From Rahnella inusitata_A (lineage in GTDB: Bacteria; Pseudomonadota; Gammaproteobacteria; Enterobacterales; Enterobacteriaceae), in contig NZ_CBCPJJ010000002.1 of NCBI RefSeq assembly GCF_965118895.1, positions 372,001-436,000 on the forward strand: a stretch of DNA of 64,000 bases, read 5' to 3'. The translations under genes and the position numbers were made by a program. Shown one piece after another: positions 42,646 through 51,562 of the stretch; position 1 is the stretch's first letter, and each line of letters begins with the position of its first letter. The notes below the pieces were generated by a model. It had not been told where the DNA came from, made no database searches, and worked only from the letters and a program-made list of their open reading frames with translations.

Positions 42646-43568
42646 AGGTTTTACGCGCAGGGATGTTTACCACGGTGCAGGATTTGGGGCGCAACGGCTA
42701 CCGCCAGCAGGGCGTTAGTCAGTCAGGCGCGCTGGATGCGCCGGCGCTGCGCATTGCCAATCTGCTGGCCGGCAATGATGAGAACGCCGCCGGGCTGGAG
42801 ATTACCCTTGGCCAGTTCAGCGCCGAATTTCATCGCGAAGGCTGGATGGCGCTGACCGGCGCAGGATGCCACGCGCAACTCGACGGCAAAGATGTCTGGA
42901 CCGGCTGGCGTTACGCCGTGAAGCCGGGTCAGGTGCTCACCATGAAAACGCCGACGCGAGGGATGCGCAGTTATCTGGCGGTTTCTGGCGGGATCGATGT
43001 GGCGGAAGTGATGGGCTCACGCAGCACCGATCTGAAAGCAAAATTCGGCGGTTTTAACGGTCGTGCGCTCCAGGACGGTGATGTGTTGCCGACCGGTGAC
43101 AGTTTCCATATGCCAAAAAGCGCAGGCGGTATCAAACAACTGCTGTTTGGTAACCGTATCCGCGCAATACCGGGGCCGGAGTATCAGGAGTTCAGCGCCG
43201 AAGCGCGTGATGCTTTCTGGCGTGCGTCATGGCAACTGAGCCCGCAAAGTAACCGCATGGGTTATCGCCTGCATGGCCACGCGCTGAACCGGGAAACCGA
43301 CCGAGAGATGCTGTCTCACGGGCTGTTACCGGGTGTGGTGCAGGTGCCGCACGGCGGCCAGCCGATTGTGTTGATGGCCGATGCGCAGACCACCGGCGGC
43401 TATCCGCGTATTGCCTGTGTGATCGAAGCCGATCTCTATAATCTGGCGCAGATCCGCCTGGGGGAACCGGTGCATTTCGTGAAATGCACGCTGGAAGAAG
43501 CGCAGAAAGCCCTGCGCGAGCAGTCATTGTTTATCGAACAGATCAAGCGGGGGCTGTATGACCGTTGA
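42639..43568 (+). CDS. pxpC: 5-oxoprolinase subunit PxpC
   Basis: Partner of PxpB in the ATP-dependent phosphorylation of 5-oxoproline. The 309 residues belong to the biotin-dependent carboxylase-like (KipA) family: TVQDLGRNGYRQQGVSQSGALD near the N-terminus (two-part), QSNRMGYRLHG and MADAQTTGGYPRIACV towards the end. Overlaps pxpB upstream and pxpA downstream (11 bases), implying translational coupling. Confidence 0.95.
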   Translation: MLKVLRAGMFTTVQDLGRNGYRQQGVSQSGALDAPALRIANLLAGNDENAAGLEITLGQFSAEFHREGWMALTGAGCHAQLDGKDVWTGWRYAVKPGQVLTMKTPTRGMRSYLAVSGGIDVAEVMGSRSTDLKAKFGGFNGRALQDGDVLPTGDSFHMPKSAGGIKQLLFGNRIRAIPGPEYQEFSAEARDAFWRASWQLSPQSNRMGYRLHGHALNRETDREMLSHGLLPGVVQVPHGGQPIVLMADAQTTGGYPRIACVIEADLYNLAQIRLGEPVHFVKCTLEEAQKALREQSLFIEQIKRGLYDR

Positions 43569-44292
43569 TCTCAACGCCGATCTCGGTGAAGGCTGCGCCA
43601 ATGACGAGGCGCTGTTACAGCTGGTCAGTTCCGCCAATATCGCCTGCGGTTTTCACGCCGGAGATGCGCAGACAATGCAGCAATCGGTGCGCTGGGCGAT
43701 GAAGTACAACGTCGCAATTGGCGCGCACCCGAGCTTTCCCGATCGCGAAAACTTCGGTCGCACCGCTATGCATCTGCCGCCGGAAACCGTTTATGCGCAG
43801 GTGGTCTATCAGCTCGGCGCACTGGCGGCCATCACCCGCGCCGAAGGCGGAAAGATGGTACACGTCAAGCCGCACGGTATGTTGTATAACCAGGCAGCGA
43901 CCGAAACGCAGCTGGCTGACGCCATTGCCCGCGCAGTCTGTGACGTCGACCCGACGTTGCGTCTGGTCGGTCTGGCGGGCAGTGAGCTTATCCGCGCCGG
44001 TGAGCGATATGGGCTGGCAACGCGCCAGGAAGTGTTTGCTGATCGCCGCTATCAGAGCAATGGTTCTCTGGTTCCTCGCAGTCAGCCCGATGCGATGATC
44101 GACACTGACGAACAGGCGCTGGAACAGACGCTGGCCATGGTACAACAGCAAAAAGTCCTCAGTCGCGAAGGCGTCTGGGTGCCGGTGCAGGCCGACACCG
44201 TCTGCCTGCACGGTGACGGTGAGCATGCTCTGACATTTGCGCGGCGGCTGCGTGAGGCGTTTAGCGAGCGGGGGATTGAAATCCGATCATAA
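43558..44292 (+). CDS. pxpA: 5-oxoprolinase subunit PxpA (LamB/YcsF family)
   Basis: The ring-opening subunit of PxpABC. The 244 residues equal the E. coli length. Typical LamB/YcsF motifs: DLNADLGEG at the N-terminus, NIACGFHAGD, GAHPSFPDRENFGR, VKPHGMLYN and VCLHGD. pcp follows 55 bases after its stop, in the same direction. Confidence 0.96.
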   Translation: MTVDLNADLGEGCANDEALLQLVSSANIACGFHAGDAQTMQQSVRWAMKYNVAIGAHPSFPDRENFGRTAMHLPPETVYAQVVYQLGALAAITRAEGGKMVHVKPHGMLYNQAATETQLADAIARAVCDVDPTLRLVGLAGSELIRAGERYGLATRQEVFADRRYQSNGSLVPRSQPDAMIDTDEQALEQTLAMVQQQKVLSREGVWVPVQADTVCLHGDGEHALTFARRLREAFSERGIEIRS

Positions 44293-44347
44293 TTACCTCA
44301 TAGCTAACAGATGAGATATCAGTCTTGCACTACAACAAGGATCTATC

Positions 44348-44998
44348 ATGCGTAAAGTCTTAGTGACCGGTTTCGACCCGTTTGGCGGCGAGCGTCTCAA
44401 TCCGTCGTGGGAAGTGGTGAAATTACTGGGTGATCTGGAGCTGTCGGGCGCGCAGATTGTGGTGCGGCAGCTGCCTTGCGTGTTTGGCAAAGCCATTGAC
44501 GCCCTGAATGCGGCGATTGATGAAGTACATCCGGAAATGGTGCTGTGCGTGGGTCAGGCCGGCGGGCGCAGTGATTTCAGCGTTGAGCGTGTGGCAATCA
44601 ATATTGATGATGCGCGGATCCCCGATAACGAGGGCAACGAGCCGGTGGATGCACCGATTGTTGCCGACGGCCCGGCGGCCTATTTTTCTTCGCTGCCGAT
44701 CAAAACCATCGTGAATGGTTTGCGCGAATCGGGTATTCCCGCGTCGGTGTCGCAAACGGCGGGCACTTATGTGTGTAATCACGTGATGTATGGGTTGATG
44801 CACCGGCTGGCACATCCTTCATGCAGCGTGGTGAAAGGCGGCTTTATCCATATTCCTTATCTGCCTGAACAAGCCGCAAAACATCCGGGCGAACCAAGTA
44901 TGTCAGTACACACTGTGTTGAATGCCCTTGAACTGACTATCGCCATTGCCCTGCATACTGAGCAGGACCTGCGAATTGCCGAGGGTGCGACTCACTGA
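44348..44998 (+). CDS. pcp: Pyrrolidone-carboxylate peptidase (pyroglutamyl peptidase I)
   Basis: Cysteine peptidase removing N-terminal pyroglutamate from peptides. The 216-residue C15-family enzyme shows the catalytic triad E80 (FSVERVAIN), C143 (TAGTYVCNH) and H168 (GGFIHIPYLP). AAGGA lies in the ribosome-site position. It sits in the pxpBCA transcript, so its product pyroglutamate can be passed directly to PxpABC. The stop overlaps the nei start (TGATG). E. coli K-12 lacks pcp here. Confidence 0.95.
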   Translation: MRKVLVTGFDPFGGERLNPSWEVVKLLGDLELSGAQIVVRQLPCVFGKAIDALNAAIDEVHPEMVLCVGQAGGRSDFSVERVAINIDDARIPDNEGNEPVDAPIVADGPAAYFSSLPIKTIVNGLRESGIPASVSQTAGTYVCNHVMYGLMHRLAHPSCSVVKGGFIHIPYLPEQAAKHPGEPSMSVHTVLNALELTIAIALHTEQDLRIAEGATH

Positions 44999-45792
44999 TG
45001 CCTGAAGGTCCTGAAATTCGCCGCGCGGCCGATTTACTGGTACGCGCGGTCGTCAATAAACCGCTCACGGATGTCTGGTTTGCTTTCCCCTCATTGAAAC
45101 CTTACCAGTCGGCTCTGCGTGGCACGAAAATCACGGCGATTGAAACGCGCGGTAAAGCGCTGCTGACCCATTTCTCGAACGGCCTGACGCTTTACAGCCA
45201 CAATCAACTTTATGGCGTCTGGCGGGTAGTGAAGACCGGTGAAACACCGAAAGAAACCAAACGTTCACTGCGGGTGCAGCTGCAGACCACCGATGCGGCG
45301 ATCCTGTTGTACAGCGCGTCTGAAATCGGGATTTATGATACGGCGGAAATAGAGAATCATCCGTTCCTGCAACGTATCGGCCCGGACGTGCTCGACGAGA
45401 CTCTGACGGTCGCGCAGGTTCGCGAGCGTTTACTTTCACCCAAATTTCGTAACCGCCAGCTGGGGGGCATGTTGCTCGATCAGGCGTTTCTTGCCGGGCT
45501 GGGAAACTATCTGCGGGCGGAAATTCTCTGGCTGGCAAAACTGCTGCCGGATCATAAACCGAAAGAGCTGAAAGAGGCCGAGCTGGATGCGCTGGCGGAT
45601 GCCTGTTTGTCCGTCGCGCGATTATCTTACGCCACCCGGGGAACGATGGACGAAAATGTGCATCACGGCGCGTTGTTCCGGTTCAAGGTATTTGGCCGGA
45701 CCGGCAAACCTTGTGAACGCTGCGGCGACCCCATCGTTAAAAGCAGCGTGTCATCGCGGCCGTTTTTCTGGTGCCCGGTGTGTCAGGTGTAA
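44998..45792 (+). CDS. nei: Endonuclease VIII (DNA glycosylase/AP lyase)
   Basis: Excises oxidised pyrimidines. The 264-residue protein begins MPEGPE, with the catalytic Pro2 and Glu3 of the Fpg/Nei family. The helix-two-turn-helix region includes GNYLRAEILW, and a zinc finger CERC-X16-CPVC ends the protein. Its ATG overlaps the pcp stop by one base, so it is coupled to the pyroglutamate genes, as pxpA-nei are adjacent in E. coli. Confidence 0.97.
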   Translation: MPEGPEIRRAADLLVRAVVNKPLTDVWFAFPSLKPYQSALRGTKITAIETRGKALLTHFSNGLTLYSHNQLYGVWRVVKTGETPKETKRSLRVQLQTTDAAILLYSASEIGIYDTAEIENHPFLQRIGPDVLDETLTVAQVRERLLSPKFRNRQLGGMLLDQAFLAGLGNYLRAEILWLAKLLPDHKPKELKEAELDALADACLSVARLSYATRGTMDENVHHGALFRFKVFGRTGKPCERCGDPIVKSSVSSRPFFWCPVCQV

Positions 45793-45816
45793 AGCGAACC
45801 GGCTGACGTTATCCAA

Positions 45817-45848
45817 TAAAAATGGCACCCGCGAAGGTGCCATTTTTG
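45817..45848. terminator. Bidirectional terminator between nei and gltA
   Basis: AAAAATGGCACC-CGCGAA-GGTGCCATTTTT: a 12-bp perfect stem with A/T tracts on both sides, between convergent genes. Confidence 0.93.
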
Positions 45849-45878
45849 TCAGTGCTGATTCTAATTAAAAATCAGCGT

Positions 45879-47162
45879 TTATTTTTTCAGCTGAGAATGG
45901 AAATCACGTTTGTCGTAGCCGGTGTACAGCTGACGAGGGCGGGCGATTTTAATGCCGTCCTGATGCATTTCGCTCCAGTGTGCAATCCAGCCCACGGTAC
46001 GCGCCATCGCGAAGATAACGGTAAACATGGAAGATGGAATGCCCATCGCTTTCAGGATGATGCCGGAGTAGAAATCGACGTTCGGATACAGTTTCTTCTC
46101 GATGAAGTACGGGTCGTTCAGCGCGATGTGTTCAAGCTCCATCGCCACTTCCAGCAGGTTATCTTTCAGATCCAGCTCTTTGAGCACTTCATGACAGGTT
46201 TCACGCATTACGGTGGCGCGAGGGTCGTAGTTTTTATAAACACGGTGACCAAAGCCCATCAGGCGGAACGAATCATTTTTATCTTTTGCGCGTTTAACGA
46301 ACTCAGGGATGTGATCCACGCTGCTGATTTCTTCCAGCATTTTCAGCGCGGCTTCGTTGGCACCGCCGTGAGCCGGTCCCCACAGAGAAGCGATACCTGC
46401 GGCGATACAGGCGAACGGGTTAGCGCCACTTGAGCCAGCGGTACGCACTGTTGACGTTGAGGCGTTTTGTTCGTGGTCGGCGTGCAGGATCAAAATTCGG
46501 TCCATCGCACGTTCCAGAATCGGGTTCACTTTGTATTCTTCACACGGCGTGGAGAACATCATGTGCAGGAAGTTACCGGCATAAGACAGGTCGTTGCGCG
46601 GATACACAAACGGCTGGCCGATGGAATATTTGTAGCACATCGCGGCAACGGTCGGCATTTTGGACAGCAAACGGTAGGCGGCGATTTCACGGTGACGCTC
46701 GTTTTCGACGTCAATCGAGTCGTGATAGAACGCGGCCAGCGCGCCGGTCACGCCGCACAGCACGGCCATCGGGTGAGAGTCACGGCGGAAACCGTGGAAC
46801 AGACGGGTAATCTGCTCGTGCACCATGGTGTGACGGGTCACATTGGTTTTGAATTCTTCGAATTGCTTCGGTGTCGGGGTTTCACCGTTCAGCAGCAGGT
46901 AGCTCACTTCCAGGAAGTTAGACTCCTTCGCCAACTGATCAATCGGGAAGCCGCGGTGCAACAGAATGCCTTCTTCACCATCAATGTAGGTGATTTTGGA
47001 TTCGCAGGATGCAGTAGACGTGAAACCGGGATCATAGGTAAAAAGGCCTTTTGAACCGAGGGTGCGGATATCAATTTCATCCTGGCCCAGCGTGCCGGAT
47101 AGCACATCCAGTTCAATCGGGTCGTGACCTTGTAGGGTAAGTGTCGCTTTGTTATCAGCCAT
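45879..47162 (-). CDS. gltA: Citrate synthase (type II, hexameric)
   Basis: Condenses acetyl-CoA and oxaloacetate, the entry of the TCA cycle. The 427 residues equal E. coli GltA. Catalytic motifs: HADHEQNASTSTVR, GPAHGGANEAAL (His near 306) and FGHRVYKNYDPRA, with the catalytic Asp region VDFYSG near 363. The AAGGAGACTGTAA leader gives a strong ribosome site. Divergent from sdhC across a 756-bp regulatory gap. Confidence 0.98.
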   Translation of the reverse strand: MADNKATLTLQGHDPIELDVLSGTLGQDEIDIRTLGSKGLFTYDPGFTSTASCESKITYIDGEEGILLHRGFPIDQLAKESNFLEVSYLLLNGETPTPKQFEEFKTNVTRHTMVHEQITRLFHGFRRDSHPMAVLCGVTGALAAFYHDSIDVENERHREIAAYRLLSKMPTVAAMCYKYSIGQPFVYPRNDLSYAGNFLHMMFSTPCEEYKVNPILERAMDRILILHADHEQNASTSTVRTAGSSGANPFACIAAGIASLWGPAHGGANEAALKMLEEISSVDHIPEFVKRAKDKNDSFRLMGFGHRVYKNYDPRATVMRETCHEVLKELDLKDNLLEVAMELEHIALNDPYFIEKKLYPNVDFYSGIILKAMGIPSSMFTVIFAMARTVGWIAHWSEMHQDGIKIARPRQLYTGYDKRDFHSQLKK

Positions 47163-47556
47163 TTACAGTCTCCTTAGCGCCTTATTTTTAAAAATCGATA
47201 ACAACAGAAATGCCTGGAAGCGACGCCTTGTAAGGTCATTATTATTATCAGCCTTAACTCTGCGATCGTATCGGAAGGGAACGTAGAGCTGAGTCGAATT
47301 GCAGTCTCAGACTGCTCTGTGACAAACAAGCGGCGTTTCATCGTTGTTAAAGATTCGGTAAATCATTACTGTTCTGTCGCTCAGTACCTGTGAGGAATAT
47401 GAGGATTTACACAATCACCACTTTTGCATAACTTGGCCTGACAGGGAAGACCCCGTCTTACGATTGTGTGATCCACTGATTCTCTGAATACTTTCCCTTG
47501 TTGATGCGTTCGGGTAAAGCCGGTATGTGCTCAGTGTCACAGTCCTATAGGGATGC

Positions 47557-47584
47557 ATCATATGTAATGGAAATGTTGATCAAA
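47557..47584 (-). promoter_or_regulatory. Possible gltA promoter
   Basis: On the minus strand TTTGAT (47579-47584) and TATGAT (47557-47562) are 16 bases apart, about 390 bases before gltA. The long leader makes this tentative; E. coli gltA also has a distant promoter. Confidence 0.4.
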
Positions 47585-47677
47585 TGTCAAACTCGATAAT
47601 TTATTTTGTGTGATTTGTCGAATTTGGGAGATAACTCACTGTTTCGCAGAAATGTGAATAAAGCATTTGTAGGGCAA

Positions 47678-47706
47678 TTGTAATAAGAATGTGATCAACC
47701 TATACT
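47678..47706 (+). promoter_or_regulatory. sdhC promoter
   Basis: TTGTAA (47678-47683), 17 bases, TATACT (47701-47706). The predicted transcript start is near 47713, giving a leader of about 205 nt, as long as the E. coli sdh leader targeted by Spot 42 and RyhB. Possible CRP half-sites (AAATGTGA and TGTGATC) lie at 47650-47696. Confidence 0.65.
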
Positions 47707-47918
47707 TCGACGAGGTCTCCGGGCAAACCCTGAAGTAGGAGCACCCAGCGTTATTTTCTGAGCATTTCGCGTTTCCCAAACGTAAACACTGAGAAAATGC
47801 ATCACGCGCCGTTTAAGCACATTGGATGTCGTTGTTTGAGCGCGAGGGATGAAGGCTTACAGTCTTAATGCTGTCTGACACTGCTCCAGACCGGAGGAAG
47901 TAAAATAATAAGAGCTGT

Positions 47919-48308
47919 GTGGGCAAAACCGTGAAAAAACAAAGACCTGTCAATCTGGATCTGCAAACGATCCGGTTTCCCGTTACTGCGATAGCGTCCA
48001 TCTTACACCGAGTCTCTGGCGTAATAACCTTCGTCGCCGTCGGTATCCTCCTCTGGCTGCTAGGCCTGTCTCTCTCTTCTCCGGAAGGGTTTGCGCATGC
48101 GGCTGCCATCATGAATAGCTTCTTCGTCAAATTCATCTTCTGGGGAATACTTACTGCGCTGGCCTATCACGTCTGCGGTGGCATCCGCCACTTGCTGATG
48201 GATTTTGGCTATATCGAAGAGAGTTTGGCTGCCGGTACCCGTTCTGCCCAGGTGGCAATCGGTCTGACCGTCGTGCTGTCAATTCTGGCTGGAGTCCTCG
48301 TATGGTAA
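47919..48308 (+). CDS. sdhC: Succinate dehydrogenase cytochrome b556 subunit SdhC
   Basis: Membrane anchor of complex II, ligating heme b and binding ubiquinone. The 129 residues equal E. coli SdhC. Three membrane helices; RVSGVI with the quinone-site Ser/Arg near 27-31, and the heme His in AYHVCGG near 84. The start is a GTG at 47919, so that (V)GKTVKKQRPVN aligns with E. coli; a GTG at 47931 would shorten it by four. sdhD overlaps its end by 7 bases. Confidence 0.95.
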   Translation: MGKTVKKQRPVNLDLQTIRFPVTAIASILHRVSGVITFVAVGILLWLLGLSLSSPEGFAHAAAIMNSFFVKFIFWGILTALAYHVCGGIRHLLMDFGYIEESLAAGTRSAQVAIGLTVVLSILAGVLVW

Positions 48309-48649
48309 GCAATGTTTCTGCATTAGGGCGCAATGGTGTGCACGACTGGCTGTTACTTCGTGCTTCCGCAATTATTCTCACCCTGTACATCCTTTATATT
48401 CTGGGCTTCGTGGTTCTGGCTCAGGAACTGACTTTTGATGTCTGGCATGGCTTCTTCGCTTCCTCCATCACCAAAGTATTCACACTGCTGGCGCTGCTGT
48501 CGATTTTGATTCATGCGTGGATCGGCATGTGGCAGGTGTTAACGGACTATGTCAAACCGGTAGCTGTTCGACTGGTGCTGCAACTGGCCATCGTCGTCAC
48601 GTTAGTGGTTTACCTACTTTACGGAACAATTGTTGTTTGGGGAGCGTAG
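48302..48649 (+). CDS. sdhD: Succinate dehydrogenase membrane anchor SdhD
   Basis: Second membrane anchor of complex II. The 115 residues match E. coli. Three membrane helices, with the heme-ligand His in LSILIHAWIGMWQV near 71 and the quinone-site Tyr/Asp in LTDYVKP. Starts within the sdhC end and is followed by sdhA after 3 bases. Confidence 0.96.
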   Translation: MVSNVSALGRNGVHDWLLLRASAIILTLYILYILGFVVLAQELTFDVWHGFFASSITKVFTLLALLSILIHAWIGMWQVLTDYVKPVAVRLVLQLAIVVTLVVYLLYGTIVVWGA

Positions 48650-48652
48650 TAA

Positions 48653-50419
48653 ATGAATCTGCCAGTCAGAGAGTTTGATGCTGTGGTGATCGGTGCAGGT
48701 GGCGCCGGTATGCGTGCAGCATTACAGATTTCGCAAACGGGCCAGACCTGTGCCCTGATTTCCAAAGTCTTCCCGACCCGATCCCATACGGTGTCAGCGC
48801 AGGGCGGTATTACCGTCGCGCTGGGCAACACCCATGAGGATGACTGGGAATGGCATATGTACGACACCGTAAAAGGTTCCGACTACATCGGCGATCAGGA
48901 CGCGATTGAATATATGTGTAAAACCGGGCCGGAAGCGATTCTGGAACTCGAACACATGGGTCTGCCTTTCTCCCGTCTTGAAGACGGCCGTATTTATCAG
49001 CGTCCGTTTGGTGGCCAGTCGAAGAACTTCGGCGGCGAGCAGGCGGCACGTACCGCCGCTGCTGCTGACCGTACCGGTCACGCATTGCTGCACACGCTGT
49101 ATCAGCAAAACCTGAAAAACGGCACCACGATTTTCTCCGAATGGTATTCACTGGATTTAGTGAAGAATCAGGATGGCGCGATCGTCGGCTGTACAGCTAT
49201 CTGTATCGAAACCGGTGAAGTGGTCTACTTCAAAGCCAAAGCGACCGTGCTGGCGACCGGCGGGGCAGGCCGTATTTACCAGTCCACCACTAACGCGCAC
49301 ATCAATACCGGCGACGGTGTTGGCATGGCGTTGCGCGCTGGCGTGCCGGTGCAGGACATGGAAATGTGGCAATTCCACCCGACCGGTATCGCGGGCGCGG
49401 GCGTTCTGGTAACAGAAGGCTGCCGTGGTGAAGGCGGTTATCTGCTCAATAAAGATGGCGAACGTTTCATGGAACGTTATGCGCCAAATGCCAAAGACCT
49501 GGCGGGTCGTGACGTGGTGGCGCGTTCCATCATGATCGAAATCCGTGAAGGCCGTGGTTGCGAAGGTCCGTGGGGCCCGCACGTTAAACTGAAACTCGAT
49601 CATCTGGGTCGTGAAGTGCTGGAATCCCGCCTGCCGGGCATTCTCGAACTCTCCCGCACCTTCGCTCACGTGGATCCAATCAAAGAGCCGATCCCTGTTC
49701 TGCCAACCTGCCACTACATGATGGGCGGTATTCCGACCAAAGTGACCGGTCAGGCGCTGCGTGTGAACGAGAAGGGCGAAGACGTAGTGATCCCTGGGCT
49801 GTTTGCGGTCGGCGAAATTGCCTGTGTCTCCGTTCACGGTGCGAATCGCCTCGGTGGCAACTCGCTGCTGGATCTGGTGGTATTTGGTCGCGCTGCCGGT
49901 ATGCACTTGCAGGAATCTATCAATGAGCAGGGCGACAGCCGTGAAGCCTCTCAGGACGATATTGATGTTTCCCTTGAGCGTCTGAACCGCTGGAACAATA
50001 CCCGTTCCGGTGAAGATCCGGTGGCTATCCGCAAAGACTTACAAGCCTGTATGCAGAACAACTTCTCGGTATTCCGCGAAGGCGATGCGATGGCAGAAGG
50101 TCTGGAACAGCTGAAAGTGATCCGCGAGCGCCTGAAATCTGCCCGTCTGGACGATACCTCGACGGAGTTCAACACTCAGCGCGTGGAATGTCTGGAGCTG
50201 GATAACCTGATGGAAACCGCGTTCTCGACGGCCGTCTCCGCCAACTACCGTACCGAAAGCCGTGGCGCACACAGCCGCTTCGACTTCCCGGATCGGGATG
50301 ATGCGAACTGGTTGTGCCACACGCTGTATCAGCCGGAAACCGAAAGCATGACCCGCCGTGAGGTGAACATGCAGCCTAAGCTTCGCGCGGCGTTCCCGCC
50401 GAAAGCGCGTACTTACTAG
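48653..50419 (+). CDS. sdhA: Succinate dehydrogenase flavoprotein SdhA
   Basis: Catalytic FAD subunit oxidising succinate. The 588 residues equal E. coli. Shows the Rossmann motif VIGAGGAGMRA (12-22), His45 (TRSHTVSAQGG), the covalent flavin attachment site, and the catalytic Arg/His stretch GCRGEGGYLLN and CHYMMGGIPT. AGCGTAGTAA leader; sdhB begins 19 bases later. Confidence 0.98.
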   Translation: MNLPVREFDAVVIGAGGAGMRAALQISQTGQTCALISKVFPTRSHTVSAQGGITVALGNTHEDDWEWHMYDTVKGSDYIGDQDAIEYMCKTGPEAILELEHMGLPFSRLEDGRIYQRPFGGQSKNFGGEQAARTAAAADRTGHALLHTLYQQNLKNGTTIFSEWYSLDLVKNQDGAIVGCTAICIETGEVVYFKAKATVLATGGAGRIYQSTTNAHINTGDGVGMALRAGVPVQDMEMWQFHPTGIAGAGVLVTEGCRGEGGYLLNKDGERFMERYAPNAKDLAGRDVVARSIMIEIREGRGCEGPWGPHVKLKLDHLGREVLESRLPGILELSRTFAHVDPIKEPIPVLPTCHYMMGGIPTKVTGQALRVNEKGEDVVIPGLFAVGEIACVSVHGANRLGGNSLLDLVVFGRAAGMHLQESINEQGDSREASQDDIDVSLERLNRWNNTRSGEDPVAIRKDLQACMQNNFSVFREGDAMAEGLEQLKVIRERLKSARLDDTSTEFNTQRVECLELDNLMETAFSTAVSANYRTESRGAHSRFDFPDRDDANWLCHTLYQPETESMTRREVNMQPKLRAAFPPKARTY

Positions 50420-50438
50420 GGCGTAGCGGAGACAGAAT

Positions 50439-51155
50439 ATGAAACTCGAATTTTCGATTTATCGCTATAACCCGGACGTCGATGACGTCCCGTACATGAA
50501 AGATTATGTGCTGGAAGCCCAGGAAGGGCGCGACATGATGTTGCTCGATGCGCTGATTTTGCTGAAAGAGCAGGATCCGACGCTGGCCTTCCGCCGCTCT
50601 TGCCGTGAAGGCGTTTGTGGTTCCGACGGTCTGAACATGAATGGTAAAAACGGTCTGGCATGTATCACGCCAGTCTCGACCTTACGCCATGGCAGCAAGA
50701 AGATTGTTATCCGTCCGTTACCTGGGTTACCGGTTGTGCGCGACCTTGTAGTGGACATGGGGCAATTCTATAAGCAGTATGAGAAGATTAAGCCTTACTT
50801 GTTGAATGATGGGAAAAATCCTCCGGCGCGTGAACATTTACAGATGCCGGAAGAACGCGAAAAACTGGACGGATTGTACGAATGTATTCTCTGCGCCTGT
50901 TGCTCGACGTCGTGCCCATCCTTCTGGTGGAACCCGGACAAGTTTGTCGGTCCGGCAGGTCTTCTTGCCGCTTACCGTTTCCTGATCGACAGCCGCGATA
51001 CCGAAACACAACCGCGTCTCGACGATCTCAATGATGCTTTCAGCGTATTCCGCTGCCACAGCATCATGAACTGTGTGAGTGTATGTCCGAAAGGGCTAAA
51101 CCCGACCAAAGCAATCGGCCATATCAAATCGATGCTCCTACAACGCGGCGCCTGA
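50439..51155 (+). CDS. sdhB: Succinate dehydrogenase iron-sulfur protein SdhB
   Basis: Electron wire from FAD to ubiquinone. The 238 residues hold the [2Fe-2S] motif (CREGVCGSDG, then a distal Cys at about 75), the [4Fe-4S] motif CILCACCSTSCP and the [3Fe-4S] motif CHSIMNCVSVCPKGLNP. Same length as E. coli. Closes sdhCDAB; a strong hairpin follows, then sucA after 407 bases. Confidence 0.98.
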   Translation: MKLEFSIYRYNPDVDDVPYMKDYVLEAQEGRDMMLLDALILLKEQDPTLAFRRSCREGVCGSDGLNMNGKNGLACITPVSTLRHGSKKIVIRPLPGLPVVRDLVVDMGQFYKQYEKIKPYLLNDGKNPPAREHLQMPEEREKLDGLYECILCACCSTSCPSFWWNPDKFVGPAGLLAAYRFLIDSRDTETQPRLDDLNDAFSVFRCHSIMNCVSVCPKGLNPTKAIGHIKSMLLQRGA

Positions 51156-51171
51156 CAAGATAAGCCATGCC

Positions 51172-51197
51172 ACAGCGGGAACTCAGGTTCCCGCTGT
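51172..51197 (+). other. Strong intercistronic hairpin after sdhB
   Basis: A perfect 11-bp stem (ACAGCGGGAAC / GTTCCCGCTGT) with a TCAG loop, followed only by TATTTA. It lacks a proper T-run, so it probably attenuates or stabilises the sdh part of the transcript rather than ending it. The rest of 51198-51562 contains no gene; it leads to sucA and may hold a sucA promoter that I cannot place. Confidence 0.7.
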
Positions 51198-51562
51198 TAT
51201 TTACCCATAAGCGCTACTTACAATAGTTACAAATGTGCTAACTGAGGCGCTGATAGCAAATAAGTAATTTTTTAATAACAAAGTAGCAACAAGTGCAACA
51301 AAGTTGCGCCTGACTGGAGTAAGATAGTGGGGTAAAAATCAGGGACATCTATTTTCAGCTGTTTTGTAAAGAAGGGGAGAAAGATAAGCAGGGCAACTTC
51401 AAAAGTCAGTCACGCGCATGGCGGATTTTTGAAGGTTCCTTGAAGAGCCAAACGCTCAACCAACGAACTGTTTTAGTAAGGAAAACCGTTTTACCGCGGT
51501 GTATCACGGTCATTATTATTAACCACGGCGAAAACTAAAGCTTCAAAGCTTAAGGGATCACG

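Noticed and set aside
47813..48136. A minus-strand frame over the sdhC leader
   Set aside because: Overlaps the sdhC coding region antisense and lacks a start context.
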